NCBI RefSeq assembly: GCF_026151205.1
Contig: NC_087078.1
Location: forward strand, 14,339,118 to 14,403,117
Direction: 5' to 3'
From: Bolinopsis microptera
Taxonomy: Eukaryota > Ctenophora > Tentaculata > Lobata > Bolinopsidae
DNA: 64,000 bases
A program made the translations under genes and the position numbers. Below the pieces are notes generated by a model. That model saw only the letters and a program-made list of their open reading frames with translations. It ran no database searches and was not told the origin of the DNA. Below, one piece after another: positions 14,201-29,200 of this stretch (the stretch's first letter is position 1; each line of letters opens with the position of its first letter).

Positions 14201-17200
14201 ACTAGACAGAAATTGTGCGATATTTCCGCCTTGAACCTCAATGAACCTTTAAGAGTTTGAATGCGCTTAAACCCTAGACTAAAAATTTGGTGTTTAATCG
14301 AGGTCATTTGGTACAGTTTCCTGCTCTGAAATATTCACGTGTATCTGTAAGGTACCTGGTACATTTCGGCGAGGGGCGTTTCTCTCTCCCCAGAACAAGG
14401 GTTCAAGTGTCGCTACAAACGTGCAATGTTTAGCAACACTTGCTTCTGACAATGTTCAGTCACCTAGCAACATTCGAACGAAAACAGAACATTCCATTGA
14501 TCGTTTAACACTTTACTCGCAGTCGTTATGAAACTGCAAACAAAATTGAAACTATTTGATATATTGGGAGGGGGCCTGTCACTCTTATGCTAAAGTAGGA
14601 ATTCTCCAAACACTTGCGGCATAGTACGGCCTTATGATTTAAGAATTGAAGACAAATCCACCAGGTAGCAGTATTGTTGTAGGTGGATGCCATAGAGTTA
14701 AACTTAGAAATGGAATGTAGGCTGGGTGTTACTGTTTAACCATGTGTATCCTTATTATTGACTTAAATATTAATGTGAAATTTAAGGATACATTTTTCAG
14801 TAAAAGGTTCTCACAGTAAAATGTGTTTTAAATAAAGATGGCAATGTCCTTCATTAGCGACCTTCGGATTGGTTGGTTTGTGTCACCTGGTTAAACTAAG
14901 TTGCGTTCAGATTGGCCAATTCTTCTTTGTTTAAGAATTGTACCAAGGTTCTCAACAACATAAACCTTATAAAGTACCTAACAGTCCAAACCTTAACCAA
15001 ACTGAGACTTATATCCTGCACTTCTTTTAAAGATTAATTTGAAAGAGCAATTAAATTATCATGGCTAGAGTGTGGTCATCCGACTCGCTCTGGGTGCTGC
15101 TATGTTTTGATAACAAAAATAAACGACCTATAGGCTAGACCATCAGTCAGCCCATGCCAAACATGACCTAAATATATCGATTCAGATTTTCTAATTCACC
15201 TTCATTTCAGAAATTATCGGAATGTTGCTCCGTTCTCTCAGAAGTTTTCTACCCCAGTTTCCTATTTGCTCAGCCGTGAGTATCCTTTTTTAATTTAATT
15301 TTGTCCTACATTTAAGTTGCTTTTTAGAATCTGTACCATATTACACATATTATTAGTATTCTCCTGATTCTGTGGCATAGAAGTTGCATCATTAACCAGA
15401 AAAATGTAGACAGAATATTTAAAGTTGTGTTTGGATCATGATTATTTATTATGTCACCCCTAAATTTACTTGACAAATTGATTTTCACTTTGTAATCAAA
15501 AATTGATGTTTCAAACATAAAATTACAATTTTCGATCCTTCTACTTTAAGACAGTTGAAAATGATATTGAGAGTTTGAAATTTGATTTTGACGACTAACG
15601 GGACGTGACGCATACTCAGATAATTTTCTGTGTAATTTTATGTTGCATGAGTATTATGTTTTCTGTAGAAATACCGAGAAACAAAATTTTCATAACAAAA
15701 TTTCTGGACATTACGTTTGTTTTAGTTTAAACAAAAGTTAAAACGCTTTAAATTGATGTGAGAGTAAGTGGGACTTTCAGTTAATTCTTTTTAAAACCAT
15801 TGTTTCGAACATGAATAGTCCGGCCCCGACTCTCACTAATTTTGGGTTGGACTTGTTTAACCTTGAATTATTCATGTCGTTATGAATTAAGTCACTCACA
15901 GCTCACTATGACAAAAATTAATCGATAAAATTGGCCATTTGCTATTAAGTTGAATTTCTGACATTTTTGACATTGAAAGAAGACAAGGAAACAATCCACA
16001 ATTTAATTCATATATTTGTGATATCTGAAAATTAGACATTCTCCAATCTCCATACCCTAATTCTAACTCATTGCTAACTGAGGATTAATTTCAGAGACCT
16101 ACAATCGCTCACTACGGAGCTGTCAGACCTGCTGATCAAAACCAAACTCGCCACCAGAACCTCCACAATTCATCTTCCGGACGGAGGAGAGGTAATTTTA
16201 ACAATTTAAAAACACAAGTATTTATTATGTAGTTCCTGGAATCCAGTTGTCGCCGCTGTGGTGATAACTTTCTCCACACTGCAGTGAGCTGAACTCTAAT
16301 TCTTATATCAGTGTTGTTTCCTGAGTCGTTCTCCAAATCTTGTCGTCTCTGATACTGAACAAAATTTTGAACTACATATTTTTACGGTAATTTTTTCTTT
16401 TTGTTCTCTTTGAGCTTCTTAGAAAATAATTAAAGTCTCTTCGCTGGCATTTGCACCTAAAAATACCATCATCAATATTATGCCTCCAAGTGAGAAGAAG
16501 AACTTTAACTGAGATTAGATGTAAATTAGAAGATTTTAAGTTTTCTGCACCCCATTATTTTGAGATTTAAGTCTGGGAAACCGGTTTGTTGGCCTGTAGC
16601 ACATGGGCAGTGAGAATTAGGGAACATTCCGGAAGAAGTGTTATAATCATATTATTCATATCATACCCAGCTCAAAGCTAAGAACAAATTCAAAATTCAG
16701 GGTTGCATTTATTTAATTCGAGTATAATGTAGTTGGATTAGCACATGGTTTCTGAAAACATGTGTAATCACAATTCTACGTTGTTGCAGAAATCACAATA
16801 AACTATGAATTAAATTAAGTTTATTTTTCTGTCACAGTACAAACGGGTTCAGCATATTTTTTCTGGACTTGGTTTGCGCTAAACTTTCTTACAGAGTCTT
16901 ACAATTTTTACGACACGTACATCATCATCGTAGAAATCATTCAACCGCAGTCTCGCTGCATAAATACGGCAACACTGATAACTAATGAAGGGTGTTTAAC
17001 AAAAATTAAGACTAACCTGGCTGATAAAGTTAACCACGTGACTTCCCACAATCAACATTTCCACCACCTTCATGTGCTTAGTAGCGCCGTCTTGTCTGCG
17101 AGTTAGACGTGAGTTATATATCAGCCACTAATAACAAGGCAAACACTGAAACACACAGGAATGATAAGTCTCCGTCAAGACTTCAGCCACTGAACTCCGT

Positions 17201-20200
17201 GTTCATTTCTCTGGAAACCACTCTCAGACCTGATATTCGACAGAACGTCCCTAAAGTCGTGTACGGAATCCCTGGATATGATTCTCGTTTCTCATATTTT
17301 CCTTCAATTTTAATGAGGAAATTTAGAAGGAAAATCGTTTCTTGGAATTTCCTGCGACATATTCGGGGTCTACATTTAAAAAAATTGTCCGAATAAACTT
17401 TAATGTGACCTCAGGTTTAAAACCTTGAAATTTTAAAACACAGTTAAAGTTTAAAACCTAACTGGATTATGAATTTATAAACAGCAGCCTTATCAAATTT
17501 AGGTGTTACTATGAATTTAGCCTACCTGAAGCATTCAAAGTTTAAATTGTAACAAATTTCGGAGACAGCTTATATTTTCCAGCATTTTCCTTTTTAAAAT
17601 AGGCATGACTTTTAAAACTTCTCGAATGCATAACAATATAATATACAAATAATTTAAATGATTTAGCGGATGGACAGGGTTATAATAATCATTAATCAAT
17701 ACAAATCGACTATCTTCCTTTTTTGTCAAGCTTGTTTTACGAATCTGTATTTCCTTTAAATACCCACATATATATATACTGATACTAGTAGTATTGCACG
17801 ACACGTGCACTTGAAATAATATCATACCATGAGCTAAAGAGCAGTTGTCTGTATGATGCACGCAGTTATCAGCGAAACAAATGTTAATAATAATTGATAA
17901 TTATTTATATCATTGAAAAGCCTCTCTCTAACTTATCAGTCTTTTGCCACATTTTTCTACGGAATTTACTGGAGATGGTCCAGTAACTGTTAAAGTAATC
18001 TCGACTTATAATGATGAAGGTTTTGGTGATGGTGACTGATGAATGATGAAAGTTTAGGTTATGGTGAATGATGATGAAGGTTTAGCTGATAGTTTCCAGA
18101 ATTCCCTAAAGTTAATAGTGGGTGTGGACAGGTCTTCTCTGGAAAATGTTGATTCTACTCGGTACCCATTTTATACTTTTATAGAGATGGCGAGATGCCC
18201 TTAAAATTTACAACTCGTCATTCAGAGATACAGAAAAATGTTACTGAGCTCATGCGTGATGCAAAGAATTTCCATTTTGTGGCCTCTGTCCCGTTGCCCA
18301 GGATAGTGGCACTGTGCTACGGTGGAACCTGGTGTGGATCATTGAGCCCTGACATATCCCGGAATTGTAGGGCTTATTTCTAATCCCGCCCTTCTGGCAG
18401 CCTAGTTCGGGACTTTTATCTGTCTTCAGGTTGTCTCCTCGGGTCGGTATTTCCCTACTTTGTGCCGACTGTTCTTTGATCTCAATTGAGATACGCCAGA
18501 CTTCACACCTTATTAACTTTGTTTAAAAGGCGGTGATTTAGGGTCGGATTCACGCAGACTGCCACGCCATAAGCGAGCAATCGGGAATATAATGATCCAA
18601 GTTTTTTAAGTTTTCAGAGTGCTGGAATTGGGCGGATATTGGAGAGCTGCCACTGCTGCTTTTGGCAAAAACATCATCTCAAATCCTTTGATTCATTCTA
18701 ATTCTACTGTATTGGAATGTTTTGGGAGGTCACTAGAGTTGGGATCACGATCAGGACTCAAATCAATGCTGACTAGTCTACCTGTTCACTTTATATCTTA
18801 CCAGATTATGTATTCTGTCTATTGAGTGAGCAACAGTTGGATGATGTTAGGTTTAGGCGATGATGGCTCGTGTGCGAATATACCTATGAACTAATATATT
18901 ACGGTTAGAAATAAGCAGTGAGCACGTGTAATACGAAAAGTCTCTCTACGTTGTAAAGGTTTTGACTTATTGTTCTAATCCTAAACTATAACATCTTTCC
19001 CACCAATGTTTTTGGCTTGAATGTAACAAATTGTGAAGGACATATTGCTTGATGAAAACTTCATGTACGACCACTCTTGTAGAATTTCATGCTTCCATCT
19101 TCCCTAAATGGCTACACTATGTGTACAGTGATGACCGATAATATCTAGATACTTCGGGCGGGGATAGAAATCTTAGTAAGTCTGGAGTCTGTGAGTCTCC
19201 AGAAGGTGCCTCCGACTTTAGGGGACGGTAATTACGTTACTTCAGTTTACACGCTAATGTAATCTTCTACTAAATCTACACGCGACACTTGGTACCTACT
19301 CTCCAATAGTGAAATTTACTGTCATGTCAAACGATTTCCCCGCCTCAATAAAAGAACATGCAGCTCCTACCCCCATCCCTTCACCACCCCCCCCCCCCCC
19401 CCCCCCCCCCCATGGCTACATTCGATCTCCCTTACTGCATACTGATTTGTAACTTCCTACCCCATCCAGCCCGCTAGACTCTAGATTGTTAGTGTAATCT
19501 AATATAGCAATACCTCGGTGTAAAACACAGTCTGTAACAACTGCAGCCTCAAATCATAAGCTGTTTTGTAACCTTACCACTTATCCTAATCTAATCTGGA
19601 TCAAGATACACCGACTGTTTATAAGCGCTATAATCATTATTATTTGTTGTATTCAATGTAAAACTAGAATAATATATTGCAATGCCGATAGGTGACTGCT
19701 AACACTAGATCAGATTGGATACATTTTTAATTTCGTTACAGTTACTGAGATTAATATCTGGAATTCTCCTGGACCAAGAAGAATAACTGTAGAATAACAG
19801 GTACTCCAAGAATACGTCACCTCCGCGATGCGGATCCTACTTGATACGGGACAACCTGGTTATGTAATAATTATTGTTAACCGACCACTTATCATCTTAC
19901 AAACCTTTTACTGGGTGGACGATATATCAGAATTAGAGTATGAGGGTATCCGTCTGAATCTAGATAATAATTAGCGAGTGCTCCATCCGGGGTTTGTTCA
20001 TAGTAACACCACCCAGCACGGACCAAAGTGACAGACTTAGTACCTAGGGAGGTCCGGGGTGGAGCTTTGACTGGAACCAGTACAGACTACAGACCAAGTA
20101 TACAGGGACCCAATATACTTTTGTCTGAAGTGGAGCTGTTCTAAAACTGCCGTTTTCTGACAAATGTACTTCAGTTCACAAAGATATCCCAGGTTTTCAA

Positions 20201-23200
20201 GTATTTCTGTCAGACAAACTACCAATTTTGCTCTGATTCTCAAATTTCAAAAGGGGTTTTCTGAGGGTTGGTTATTGTTTCTGTTGGTTCCTAGGGATAG
20301 TGCTTGATCCAAAAACAAAGTTTGAATTTTTCAATCCAAAAGTTTAATTGGCACATTTTTCAAAAAACGGAAAAGAACCAGTAAGGAGATCTCGGATGGA
20401 ACTGTGAGTAAAACCAGGCCCAGTGGCCAGTATACAGTGAGGCCTGGGGTGGAGCTTTGAGTAGAACCAGGCCCACTGACCAGTATACAATGAGGCCTGG
20501 TGGATATCTCATACATATTCCTGCGCGTTAGTGTATATTTACACATTACGATACAGTCATATACCTTACTACCTTACTAATGTTTAACTTAAACGGCACT
20601 CTTTGATCTCAAAGCTGTCTTGTAGAAAGTTGTCCTAATTTTATCTTGAAAGCGGTATGACATCAGGCAATTAAGGGACAGCTTGAACGGAAATACGGCC
20701 GGAACTGCAATCTTCACCTCTTTAACAAACTCGTCATATAATAATGACAGTAACCCCTTACGTCCTTACTTCCACCCTACTTCACGTGTCCTGCCACCCC
20801 TCTTCTAGTCTCACTCGTTTCACGTACGCTTTATTGTGTCTCTCTCTCCGTCCGCCTCGTCTAGATTCAGAAAATTTTAACAACTCGCGGAAATTGTGGT
20901 ACTAGCTGTATAACCCACTTTAGAATACATTTTCCCGCTACATTTAAGCTTTTCAGCTATATCTCAGCTACATTTTAGCTTCTGCATTAGAATTAGAAAT
21001 TATCATCTGAATTGCTAGTTTTAGAAAAAATTCTATTGCACTGCTAGAGATACACAGATACACGTGCATTCATTTGTAACAATTACATCACAACTTATCC
21101 CGGATATTATCCAGCCCTTAATATTCAATACTTCTCGTGTGATAATAGATACATACGTAATTATACTCGTTCAATACACGTGCACGGCGTATTTTGACAG
21201 GTTCTTATTGAATTCTGGAGTTACGTCACATATCTGAGGAGTTTAACTTTGTTACGAATTTATTTAGGGTGCGGGGACGAGATGTTACGATTGAGTGCCT
21301 GGCGCTCCTGTCACAGTGACGTTATACGCTACAAATTATAGGGGGTCTTCTGTTAGTGAGAGTAGGAAGGAGAAATATTACTCGTAATGAGACCTATCAT
21401 GAATAATTATTATAATTATTGATGATAGTAATGACGTCATCTTACAATTTGTCGCAATATTTGGGCTGGAACAATCCTCTGGATGTCATAATAGTGATTC
21501 TTTTCTAGGATGATCAGCAGTAACTGAAACATTTCTCACGTGTTTTGACATCATGAATTGTTGTTAAATTCATGTCTCTCATGAGTTCTGACGCGGAAGT
21601 TTTGGTTTCCGTGTCAAAAGCCGAGACTCTGGGTGTGAGTTTAATTGATAAGGAGTTGCAGTGGAAGACCTAGTGAAACTGCGTGGAATGAAACTTGAAC
21701 CCATAAAACGATAAAGTCACCCAACCGTACGTCGAGGGTAATGAAGCGTATCCATCCAGTTTAACTTTCTTGTGGCTTCATCCTTTCTGCTGGGGAAATT
21801 CCCGTCACATACTCAGCACTTATTCTTTGATAATATGCCGACAACTTCTCATTCTATCCAGCTATTGGATATTTAAATTTTGTTAAAAATGAAACTTTCC
21901 AGAAATAGTGTTGGTGAACTACTCATTGCCTCTCAATATCCTCAACACGTTTCACATTTGAAGTTCCGAGAATTGGCCTGTATTAAGATAAGCCGATAAT
22001 GTTTTAAATGTTGAGAAGATGACAGGTGATGGGTTGTGCAACCCTAGGTAGGGTTGGCTGTTGGCATCTTAACGCCTTAAACTGAAATTTTTAAAATAGT
22101 AAAACTCTTGAAAGAAATATTCCTACTTGGAAAAAAAGGAGTTACATTTTTCCGCTGGACGACTGAGCATAAAATAGGTTGACACTATTGAACATGAACA
22201 CACGATCAGTTATTATTACTGACACATTCCCACGATTCTGTGAATGATCTTTAAGACGTACGTGTCTTCCTTAAACAAGTTAAAGGGTTCTGATAAGAAC
22301 ATTGTAAACACTAAACACCCACATTACAAACATCACACCATACTGTAAGATTTTACACTGACACTAGCTGTTTAAGTAACCTTATCACTAAATTTCGACC
22401 CAAACCCTAAAACTGACTTAAAACAGCAGGCGATCTGAAGGGGGTGAAGTTTTTATTCCTTTCTCAGAGATGGAAGACCTTTTACGTACTCGATTTTTAG
22501 CCACAGTTTTAAATTTCATAATTTATCTGGTCTTTAATTAAACGATTCCGGTAGCGTTCGACAAATATTTTCCCCCCATTTTCTCCAAGTTCTCTTGTCA
22601 AAGTTCAGTCCGTGTGCACGGCGTGAACTACAGTACGTGTCGTCCTTGGGTACGTGTCGAACTAGAGTACGTACTGTAGCCTCCAAACTCATATTTTAAA
22701 CAGGTTGACTGACTAATGATTAGCTGGTAAGCTGCTTAAACTGAAATAACATTTGAAAGTTTCCGTCCACACATATATATATCGTGTCATTTTATTAGGC
22801 CTGGCATTTGAATTTGTGTTGAAACCCCTTTTAATTTAAAAACAACTCACATGCTACTGCTACTCTGTAGAATAAAGATGAACTTAAAAAGTTATATAGG
22901 TGTTAATATAATATGTAGCAGTTAAAGTGAGATATAGTTTACAACTCAACTTTTAGTATGTATAATAGAAATGACCATTTTAAAATGACCGTTTTAAAAT
23001 GACCGTGATTTACGAAGAAATCATTATTTTATTTTAAGGCTTTTTAGTTAGTTGGCTGAGAATTCAGAAATTCTGCAATTCGTGTTCAAATTTCTCAAAG
23101 TCAATTATAAAACGGATGAGCATATCATAATTCCAAGCCTTTGAAATTCGTAACATTCCATTTTCTTTTCCGCCGGAAATTATGGAAATTATAACATTCC

Positions 23201-26200
23201 AATTTTTCGCCTAAATCATGCATCTTCAGAACAGTGACTGTAGTGACTACATAACTTAATTAATTAATATACTACGAACTTACTAGTTTATTAAATATCC
23301 AAATTGATGGCCTCTAACAAAAAATATTATCTCAGATATCGTACACGGAACCTACTGAAGAATGTGGAGTAGATAAGAAGTTGATATTCATCATAGTTCC
23401 TGGGTACACAGGGGACCACAAAAGTCCATACATCCTACAACTTGCAGAGACTCTTGCTGATGCCAATGTTTGGTAAGATTTTACTCGTTTTTAGTTCTAA
23501 TAAAACAAATATTTATTTTTACGGCACAATCAAACAATATCAATAATAAATAAATCAGGGGAGGTTTGAAGAGGTTTGAAGTGCCGAAGGCCACTGCTTA
23601 TCTTTAGGATTTGAGAGTGACCTTCGCTTGAAACCCCCTCAACCATCCACTACGTCAATATACTTATTATAAAAATATAGAAAAATATAATTATCTAAAA
23701 TTGCTTATTGGTCTAGTTTGGTGACACAGGAGAGCCCAGCTGAGTTTTAGTTTAGGTTTAGGTTTTAAATCATAGTTTAAAAGGTTAGCCATGTTTCATG
23801 GCAGAGAGAGATATCATGTGTGCAGAGCCGTACCGGATGTAGAATTTGAGATATAAGTTCTTATAATTATATGTGAATAAAGTGAAAGTTGTTCCACAAT
23901 TTGAATTCAGCATCTTCACTGTGATGGGATATAAAGAAATCGCTGGCTACGATCCTCAGGATAAGATCCTCTCAGACACAAATCTTAAACATAATTTGTA
24001 TGGCACTGATAATCCAATATCGGTCTTGTTATCAAGTTTGAAACATTAAAGCTCAATCAGTTGAATTGAAATAATCCTGTTCCCGCCTGATTCCACAACA
24101 CCCTTTAATGCTTCACTGACTTTACATCTCAGTAATTACAACGACAAAGTTGAGTCATTTCTAAGTGAAGAATATAATTTGGCCGTGGCCACGTGACTTT
24201 TTTATGTGGAATAATTGGGGACCACGTGATTATCTAGCTGAGGATCTAATGGCTTAGTAATTCCAGAGGAACCTTCTTCTCTTCACGGACTAACGATTTG
24301 TTATGAATGTTCTGTCATAACCAAATTTATATGGGGGACACAATTCTGTAATCAGATTATCCCCCGATGAATCTAGCTTTGGTGTTTTAAATCTAATATC
24401 TAGACCTGATATTCATGTGTTGAACTTGCACATTTCACCATGATCTCTCATGAAAATTGTGATGAAATTGTAATAAATCTTATGGCAGCCTTACTAAATC
24501 GTATAGCAGTTCTATCGTATAGTATTTCCACCAGGCTTGTGGTAGAAGATTGTTTGAACCAGACATAATCCAATTGAGCCTATCAGGTAGTAATCTAGAC
24601 TTAAAGTCTTATCTCCTAATTATAGAAAAATTATAGAAGATGTGAGGAAAATGTATTAGCAATCGTATGACCTACACTCTACCAATTCGCCAGCAAATCT
24701 AGCTGCGCTGATTCGTAAAAAAGTTATGGGGTTGGTCAATGTGATGCAATTTTATAAGGCACCGTTTGACTCACTTTAATTGAAATTGACTTTTCATGTC
24801 ACTTGTAAATATGAAATTAACAAATATATCCAAGATATATGAGTTAAAGATAGTTATGAATTAATCGAAAACTTGTGATATAAAATGTTCGTTCAATAGT
24901 CACGTATGATCTGACTGGTATTCTGACGTAATTAAATCGGAATAGATGGCATCCTAAAAAGTAAATCTAAGAATTAATGATTCGTAAATTGATTTGTGAT
25001 TCAGTAGTCAGTGACACTGCTGTTATTGCAAAAGTAAATTGTTAAACACACTGCACAGTGCTCAGGAATACTATCATTCAGCTCTTGAATTTGTCAACAA
25101 TCTAACTATCTTTAGTATCGTGATTATCCAATTAACTAATTATCGTTAAATATTTCAGGCCGATAATATTCACTGACAGAGGTAAAGGTGGTATGAGTAT
25201 GAAGACAGCTAAATTCTTCAGTGCAGGATATAACGACGGTCTAGCAGCGTTGCTGGACATTGTATTAGAGAATAATCCTAACTCTAACGTTAGTTGCTGT
25301 TACTTGATCATAATACATTAAAGGTTTAGCTATGTCATTGAAGTTTCATTAGTTATTGATGTTGATAATTACTAATTAGGAACTAATTGATTGATTTCAG
25401 TACGGAGTGATCGGGATCTCATTTGGGGGAATGGTAGCCTGCAATACCCTCCACGAATATCACAGGTACTGCAAAGTATTCTCAAAACTTTCTACACGTT
25501 TATTTTTGTCGTTGAAGGAATGTTATTTCTGCTTAACCAGGCTCCAAATTTAGAGAGAGTTTTGTCTATCTTAAGATAAAAAGTGTGTTTGTTGAGGAAT
25601 GGTTAAGTGCCCACTACAGACGTGGTGATGAGCGTTAATTTGGGACAAGTGGGAGAAAGTTGCAGTTAAATTAGTCTTGAATTGATACGTAATCACTCTA
25701 GTCTACGAGCATAATATCACAGTTGAAGTTATCCCAGTTCCCCGTCCAATGTCTCTCTCTCCCGCAAGATCTGAATTATTTCTTACGAAATTCACCTCCT
25801 TTTCAATGGCCAATTCATGAAGCTAATTAAAACTTCGGAACATAATATGAGGATTCAACCCGCAATAATATGCCTTCTCAGGCCGGAGAATTTTACGGTA
25901 CTTACTTTGATACTATGATTAAGTTTAGTCAAAAGTGCCAGGGGCTGTACTTCACATAGACCGACTTCCCGGATTTCCAAGTTATAAAATGAGTTGTAAT
26001 CAGCGTTTGGAGTCCTATACAGGGTTTGGGTCTGGACAGCTTCTCGAAAGCAAGGGACTTACTAACTGAGAATGCATTTTACTGAATGGTCTTACACCAT
26101 GATAATGTGTCTCTCTCACCTACCCTGGACGGGTGCCAGATACTTCAATTTCTCCTACTTGTCTATATCTTGACAGCTAGATATTCTGCGTAGGAAAGAT

Positions 26201-29200
26201 CTTTGGATTGCTTCAAGAGTCTAGATATCTTGGACTTTATGGGGATTCCACAAGGCTTAAAAACATTCAAGCGGACTTCTCGCCATCGTCTTGAACAGAA
26301 GGGTCTTAGCTCATAATGGAATTTGACCTAACTTTAAAGTATCCCAGGACCCAAGACGCCGTATTCTTGTCGCCAATAAAAATTATGTTGATGTGAGTGG
26401 TCAGGTGTGAGTTTCACCCCAAAATCTTTAACGAGGTGTTAAGAAAGTAAGAAGTCTTGTCCAATGTCCATTAGATGTTTTGTATATGTGGACTGTGGAG
26501 TCGATATGAATACCGTAGATTATTGAGAGGATAAGAAGAGTTTTGTTATTTCTTTTGCCACCTTCAATGGTAAAAGTTTGACCAAATATCGCCAAACTAA
26601 ATCATCTTTATGAGTGTCAAAATTAGACTTTAATCCATGGGAGCATCATCCTACTCGGCCATGATTTGTTCCCCAATCTTCCAGCTGTAAGTTAAATCAG
26701 TTCATTTAATTAATTAATTAATTAATTTCTATAGAACTTGTTTTTTAATGTTCTTCTATCCTGGCAGGAAAGAAGAAATAATGGTACAGTTAATTTTGTC
26801 CTCTCCTCTCGACTCCCTGAAGACGATAACCCGACTAAACGCTCTCCGAGCTAAATTCTTTTACAGCCTGCCTTTTGGTAAAAAGTAAGTATTTACCGAT
26901 GAAATTTAGCACGTCATGTATGTATTTAATGATATGGATTACTATTAGTTTTATTGGTATTGTTTTGTTTTCCCATTAGTTTTTAATAAGTTGACCAATG
27001 AATTGCATGGTTTACACTTTAAATCAGCAGTCTTGATATTAGTTCATGGTTGTGTGACAATGTCAGTTTGTTTTTACAAGTCTCATAACAGCTGGATAAT
27101 GTAAGCTAGGGATCTGTTCAGTGTGACCAAATAGTCCGTGAATTTGAAACAATAAGATGTCTGCATTGTGCCTCTCCCGACTCCCACCGACCAATCCCTG
27201 ATCTTCCTAATTCACGCGACATTGGATGGACCAATGGGAAGCCAGGAATTTTGACAGGCTGGTCTGAGAAATATCGCTCAATGCTGTTTAATAAAAGGCT
27301 CGTACAGTGATGATGATAGATGGTACATGTTCAGAGTGCAATGTTCTGACAAATTATTATTCTTCACGCATCAACTATTTGTCAAACAAAATAATCATGT
27401 AATTTTTTCAGTTATCAAATAATATTATTTGATAATATTTTTAACAGATATATCGATAATAATATGGTTCGTAATTCGTAAGATTAAGCTGCAGAAATGT
27501 AAAGCCAATGCCTGCTGACTAGAGAGCCGAAGTTTCCCCAGCAAAAAAGAAAAAGTATTATTTAAATAATAGCTATCCCAACCTAATTGTAAACAATCAT
27601 CCTAAATGCTAAGGCTAGCTGTACCTTTATACTTATTGTCTTAACATTCATACTTTTCTTTAAAAATATGATGTCATGATGTGTCTACTCAAATAATGGA
27701 GACCTCCATCAACTGTCACTATATATTGGTAAACTAAACAATAAAACCGTAATTGTATGTAAATGTTACATGAGTGCTTATTTTTATAAGATTTTTAGTA
27801 TATCATGAGCACTTAATATAACCCTGAAGGTATGTTCTGCTTCAGGAGATATTCAGGAGGATAGTGCTGATTGTTGTTCAGCTGCTTCATTGTCACTTCT
27901 CCAGTGCATACTCGGCTGGAATTGTGAAACTTTGTATACGTACACTTTCTTGAGAAGTGAAGATACGTTTAAAATCAAAGTGCTGAAATATTTAGATAGT
28001 TAGATAAACGGCAGAGGGCAATTTTCTGATAGGAATTTGAGTCGTGTGTAATGTGCATTTTAAGGTTGAACTGGAGGACTTACTTCTCGAGTTGCACCAT
28101 TATCATAATGGGGTCCGGACTCTAGGATGTGAGACTATAGGGTTAGGGTAAACATCTTCATGTATATTATGTAGATACAAATCTATCGTCGTAAGTCCTT
28201 CTTATTTTCAAAAGGTTCAACTTAGTCCATTAGTTCCTGGGAACATGGTTGAATCGTTGAAAGAGTTGTGCGGATTAGCGAAATAAGTAATTTTATTCGA
28301 TACCTCTAGATAAAATCTGACCAACTTTAGCACTACTTTGCATCTGAAATTCGGCGACATTCGCATAATATTCTGGACTATAACATATATGTATAATATC
28401 TACTGAAATCTTGATTTTATCTACTGGAGTTGTAGAGCGCGAAAAGGTCTTTGAATAAAAAAGAACAAGTTTTTCATTCAGTACATTTTCAGCGCGGCGG
28501 CTAACTAAAACGCGCCGCGCAAGCATGGTCGACGACGTACCGGCATTGGCAATTGTAATTGTATTGGACAGGACATACGTTACAATTTACTCTTTAAAAT
28601 ATTTTATAAGTTACAGTTTATTCTTTAAAATTTAATTGTTGCAGTCATTTAAGAAATCTTATTTCAGAATCAAACGATTGATTAGCAACAACCAAGATGT
28701 GTTTAAAACTAAAGCTCAGAAAAAGCTCTTCAGAAGCATATCTCGATCAGAAAGTGCATCCCTCACTGATATTGATAATGTGTAAGTGAAATGGAGAATC
28801 CCAGTTTTAATTTTGTTGTGAATGAATTAATATTGATGGCTAACAGCTAAGCTCTAATTATTTAAATGTCTATCATCTATGCAAGTATTACATTGTACGG
28901 TACTGTAATTGTTAAACAGATCTACTCGTCAGGTTCATAGCCCCAATGTTTGGTTACACTAATTCTACCGAGTATTACAAAGACATTTGTCTTAGTCGAT
29001 GTCTTAAGGAGACAAAAACTTTCACCATTTGCGTGAACGCTGACGATGATCCTTGCTATTCAAAAGAAGTGAGTTTTGATTTAGATTTAATTCTACATTA
29101 TTTCTGTATTTCAGCGATCTATTTTTACAACAGAGACCAGAAATTTGTTCGGTATTACTCAGGAGAAATAATATCGACCCCTCAATTCCATACGTTTCAC

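Larger units (their letters stand above)
16192..23335 (+). other. 7.1-kb intron 3 of ABHD copy B
   Basis: The first 150 bp or so still align with intron 3 of copy A (inverted, about 780-921). Further in are a 25-nt C run (19,387-19,411), a duplicated 53-bp repeat near 20,412 and several TACGTGTCGAACTAGAGTAC-like repeats near 22,630 that recur at about 46,285-46,365. I see no additional exon that keeps phase, and the exon 3 to exon 4 junction (DGGE to ISYTEP) already matches the family. Confidence 0.6.

Noticed and set aside
17109..17396. Extra coding exon in intron 3 of ABHD copy B
   Set aside because: The exon 3 to exon 4 junction is already in phase and matches the family; this frame has no hydrolase similarity.
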